Assembly (NCBI GenBank): GCA_964390805.1
Contig: CAYMKL010000204.1
Coordinates: 1-8,738 of the forward strand
From: CAYMKL01 sp964390805
GTDB taxonomy: Bacteria > Chloroflexota > Anaerolineae > VGOG01
Reading direction: 5' to 3'
DNA: 8,738 nucleotides
Shown: positions 5,601 through 8,738 of the stretch, one piece after another
Position numbering within the stretch: the stretch's first letter is position 1
Layout of the letters: each line of letters starts with the position of its first letter
Made by a program: the position numbers and the translations under genes
The notes under the pieces: model-generated
The model's database searches: none
What the model was told of the DNA's origin: nothing
What the model saw: the letters and a program-made list of their open reading frames with translations, nothing else

Positions 5601-6635
5601 ATGAGCAACGACCAGAAAACCTATACCGTCGCCATTGCCGGCATGGGCAAACGGGGCACGCATCATGCCGAGGCGTTCTCTCAGAATCCGCGCTTTGAGT
5701 TGGTGGGCCTGTGCGACATTGACGAGGGACGATTGGAAGCCGCTGCGGAAAAGTTCGGAGTCTCCTGTAGCAGCAGCGATGCGGCACAGATGTTGGCCGA
5801 AACCAAGCCCGATGTCTTTGCCTTCTGCACCTTGCCCAACATCCGGCTGGAGTTCATCCGGGCGGGCGTTGAAGCGGGCATGCAACTCATCGCCTACGAG
5901 AAACCGATGGCTACCTCGACCAACGAGGCTTTGGAGATCATGAAGTTGCTGCGCGAGGCGGGCATCAAGTCGGTGGTGAGCTACCAGCATCGCTACGGCG
6001 AGCACTACCAGAAGGTCAAAGAGATCATTGCCAGCGGGGCCATCGGGCGCGTTCACACCGTCTATGGGCACGCCACGGGCTGGATGCAGCACATGATGCC
6101 CCACCTGATCAGCTACGCGCGCTGGTACAACGATGATGCCGAGGCCGAGTGGGTGGTGGGGCAGGCGGCGGGTAAGGAGAAATTCGGGGACATTCACCCT
6201 TCGCCCGACTACATCGCCGGGCTGATCCAGTTTGAGAACGGTGTGCGCGGCATCGTCGAATGTGGCGAGGGTGCGCCCGACGTGCCCGAGGTAGACTACT
6301 GGTGGCGCAAGTGTCGTATCGGTGCGCAGGGCACTGAGGGATTCGCCGAAGCCTTGACCGGCGGCGGCTGGCGGGCCATCACCCGTGACTCGAATAGCGT
6401 GATCTCGGGCCCTGGTGGTATGAACTATGCTCATGACATGCCGCCCTACGTCCAGCAGATGGCCGACTGGCTCGACGACGATGCTCAGGTGCATCCCTGC
6501 AACGGCGAAAGCGCGTTCGGGAGCTTTCAAATCATGATGGCCCTCTGTCGCTCGGCGGTGCAAGGCGGCAAGGTGTTCCTGCCGCTCGGCCCAGGCGAGC
6601 TGGAGCTGGAGGCTCTCAAAAACGCGCTGGCCTGA
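5601..6635 (+). CDS. Gfo/Idh/MocA family NAD(P)-dependent oxidoreductase
   Basis: This gene begins immediately after the aminotransferase TAA, with GGAGG (5591-5595) inside the previous gene's end, so translation is probably coupled. The 344 residues start with a Rossmann fold: VAIAGMGKRGTHHA (10-23, GxGxxG) and LCDID (37-41), whose acidic end suggests NAD preference. The family EKP motif is at 100-102, and K101 is the expected catalytic lysine. In place of the usual D-x-x-x-H pair it shows H164-x-x-x-H168 in WMQHMMPHLISYARW, and the common HxxD is HLIS. The C-terminal half (about 140-344) is the alpha/beta substrate domain. The likely role is oxidation of a sugar hydroxyl to a ketone for the aminotransferase upstream; an inositol or sugar-phosphate substrate is also possible. 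Family confidence is high, substrate confidence low. Confidence 0.88.
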   Translation: MSNDQKTYTVAIAGMGKRGTHHAEAFSQNPRFELVGLCDIDEGRLEAAAEKFGVSCSSSDAAQMLAETKPDVFAFCTLPNIRLEFIRAGVEAGMQLIAYEKPMATSTNEALEIMKLLREAGIKSVVSYQHRYGEHYQKVKEIIASGAIGRVHTVYGHATGWMQHMMPHLISYARWYNDDAEAEWVVGQAAGKEKFGDIHPSPDYIAGLIQFENGVRGIVECGEGAPDVPEVDYWWRKCRIGAQGTEGFAEALTGGGWRAITRDSNSVISGPGGMNYAHDMPPYVQQMADWLDDDAQVHPCNGESAFGSFQIMMALCRSAVQGGKVFLPLGPGELELEALKNALA

Positions 6636-6644
6636 ATTGCAGCA

Positions 6645-6672
6645 ATGAGTAACGAGAAACAAGTAACGAGTC
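6645..6672. repeat. Period-7 tandem repeat (consensus ACGAGTA x 4) between the oxidoreductase and glmS
   Basis: Four imperfect units are ATGAGTA, ACGAGAA, ACAAGTA and ACGAGTC. They begin 9 bases after the oxidoreductase stop codon and fill much of the 75-base gap before glmS. A second short direct repeat, GAGGCTA (6691-6697 and 6702-6708), covers the glmS ribosome-binding area. Confidence 0.65.
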
Positions 6673-6710
6673 AACTACGGGAGACTATCTGAGGCTATCA
6701 AGAGGCTACA

Positions 6711-8606
<1,896 letters not shown>

Positions 8607-8620
8607 AACCAAGAAGCGGG

Positions 8621-8687
8621 TGTGTCATTGTGAGCACAGCGAAGCAATCTCCTACCAGGTTGGGGATTGCCTCGTCACTCCGTTCCT
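8621..8687. repeat. Dispersed-repeat-like hairpin (GTCATTGTGAGC...GAAGCAATCTCC) downstream of glmS
   Basis: GCAATCTCC (8644-8652) pairs with GGGGATTGC (8662-8670) over 9 bp with one G-T pair. The flanks (GTGTCATTGTGAGCACAGC on the left, CTCGTCACTCCGTTCCT on the right) are degenerate complements. The wording is close to the 'GTCATTGCGAGC...GAAGCAATCTC' repeat found many times in numerous bacterial MAGs, known to me from memory. It might also act as a terminator for glmS, though no T-run follows. Nothing else is recognisable from 8688 to the right edge. Confidence 0.6.
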
Positions 8688-8738
8688 ACTAAGAAACAAC
8701 AGGTGTTTGGGCTGCAACGGGCACTAATTCCATACCTA

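Noticed and set aside
6636..6710. glmS ribozyme upstream of glmS
   Set aside because: The gap is 75 bases, half of it a period-7 repeat, too short for the ribozyme and lacking its core.

Overview
The window looks like chromosomal DNA from a GC-rich, repeat-laden bacterium. A member of the Chloroflexota (for example an Anaerolineae-type genome) is my best guess. This rests on the style of the intergenic repeats (period-7 tracts, 'AGAAACCAGGTTTTTT' inverted repeats, and a 'GTCATTGTGAGC...GAAGCAATCTCC' hairpin repeat) and on the protein flavour. No rRNA or marker gene is present to prove it. All supported genes lie on the + strand.

Region 1 (1-847) is the 3' end of a large restriction-modification gene: the TaqI/Eco57I-like C-terminal specificity domain plus its helical tail. 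The reading frame is open to the left edge. A repeat-derived hairpin (859-901) follows it, then a dyad overlapping a weak promoter-like sequence (925-961).

Region 2 (1004-3619) is a two-gene glyoxylate module. It encodes a class V PLP aminotransferase of the alanine/serine-glyoxylate type, followed by a GlcD-like FAD-linked 2-hydroxyacid dehydrogenase. The second would produce glyoxylate (or another 2-oxoacid) from glycolate, and the first would transaminate it to glycine. GlcE and GlcF partners are not in the window.

Region 3 (3620-4496) is 877 bases with no convincing gene. It holds a hairpin, a good sigma-70-type promoter (TTGACA, 17 bp, TAGTAT), a leader with a strong ribosome binding site and an ATG that runs almost at once into a heptamer repeat, and then a series of perfect palindromes and inverted repeats.

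Region 4 (4497-8606) is an amino-sugar cluster: a DegT/DnrJ/EryC1/StrS sugar aminotransferase, a Gfo/Idh/MocA NAD(P)-dependent oxidoreductase that starts on the base after the previous stop codon, and glmS 75 bases further on. The dehydrogenase and aminotransferase would together turn a hydroxyl of a sugar nucleotide or cyclitol into an amine. GlmS makes glucosamine-6-phosphate, the entry point to UDP-GlcNAc. The right edge (8607-8738) carries one more dispersed-repeat-like hairpin and no gene.

The protein-coding content is of known families. The less ordinary points are the palindrome-rich gap with its orphan promoter and start site, period-7 tandem repeats with different units at three gene junctions (one supplies the stop codon of the aminotransferase), and an unusual catalytic-residue pattern in the Gfo/Idh enzyme.
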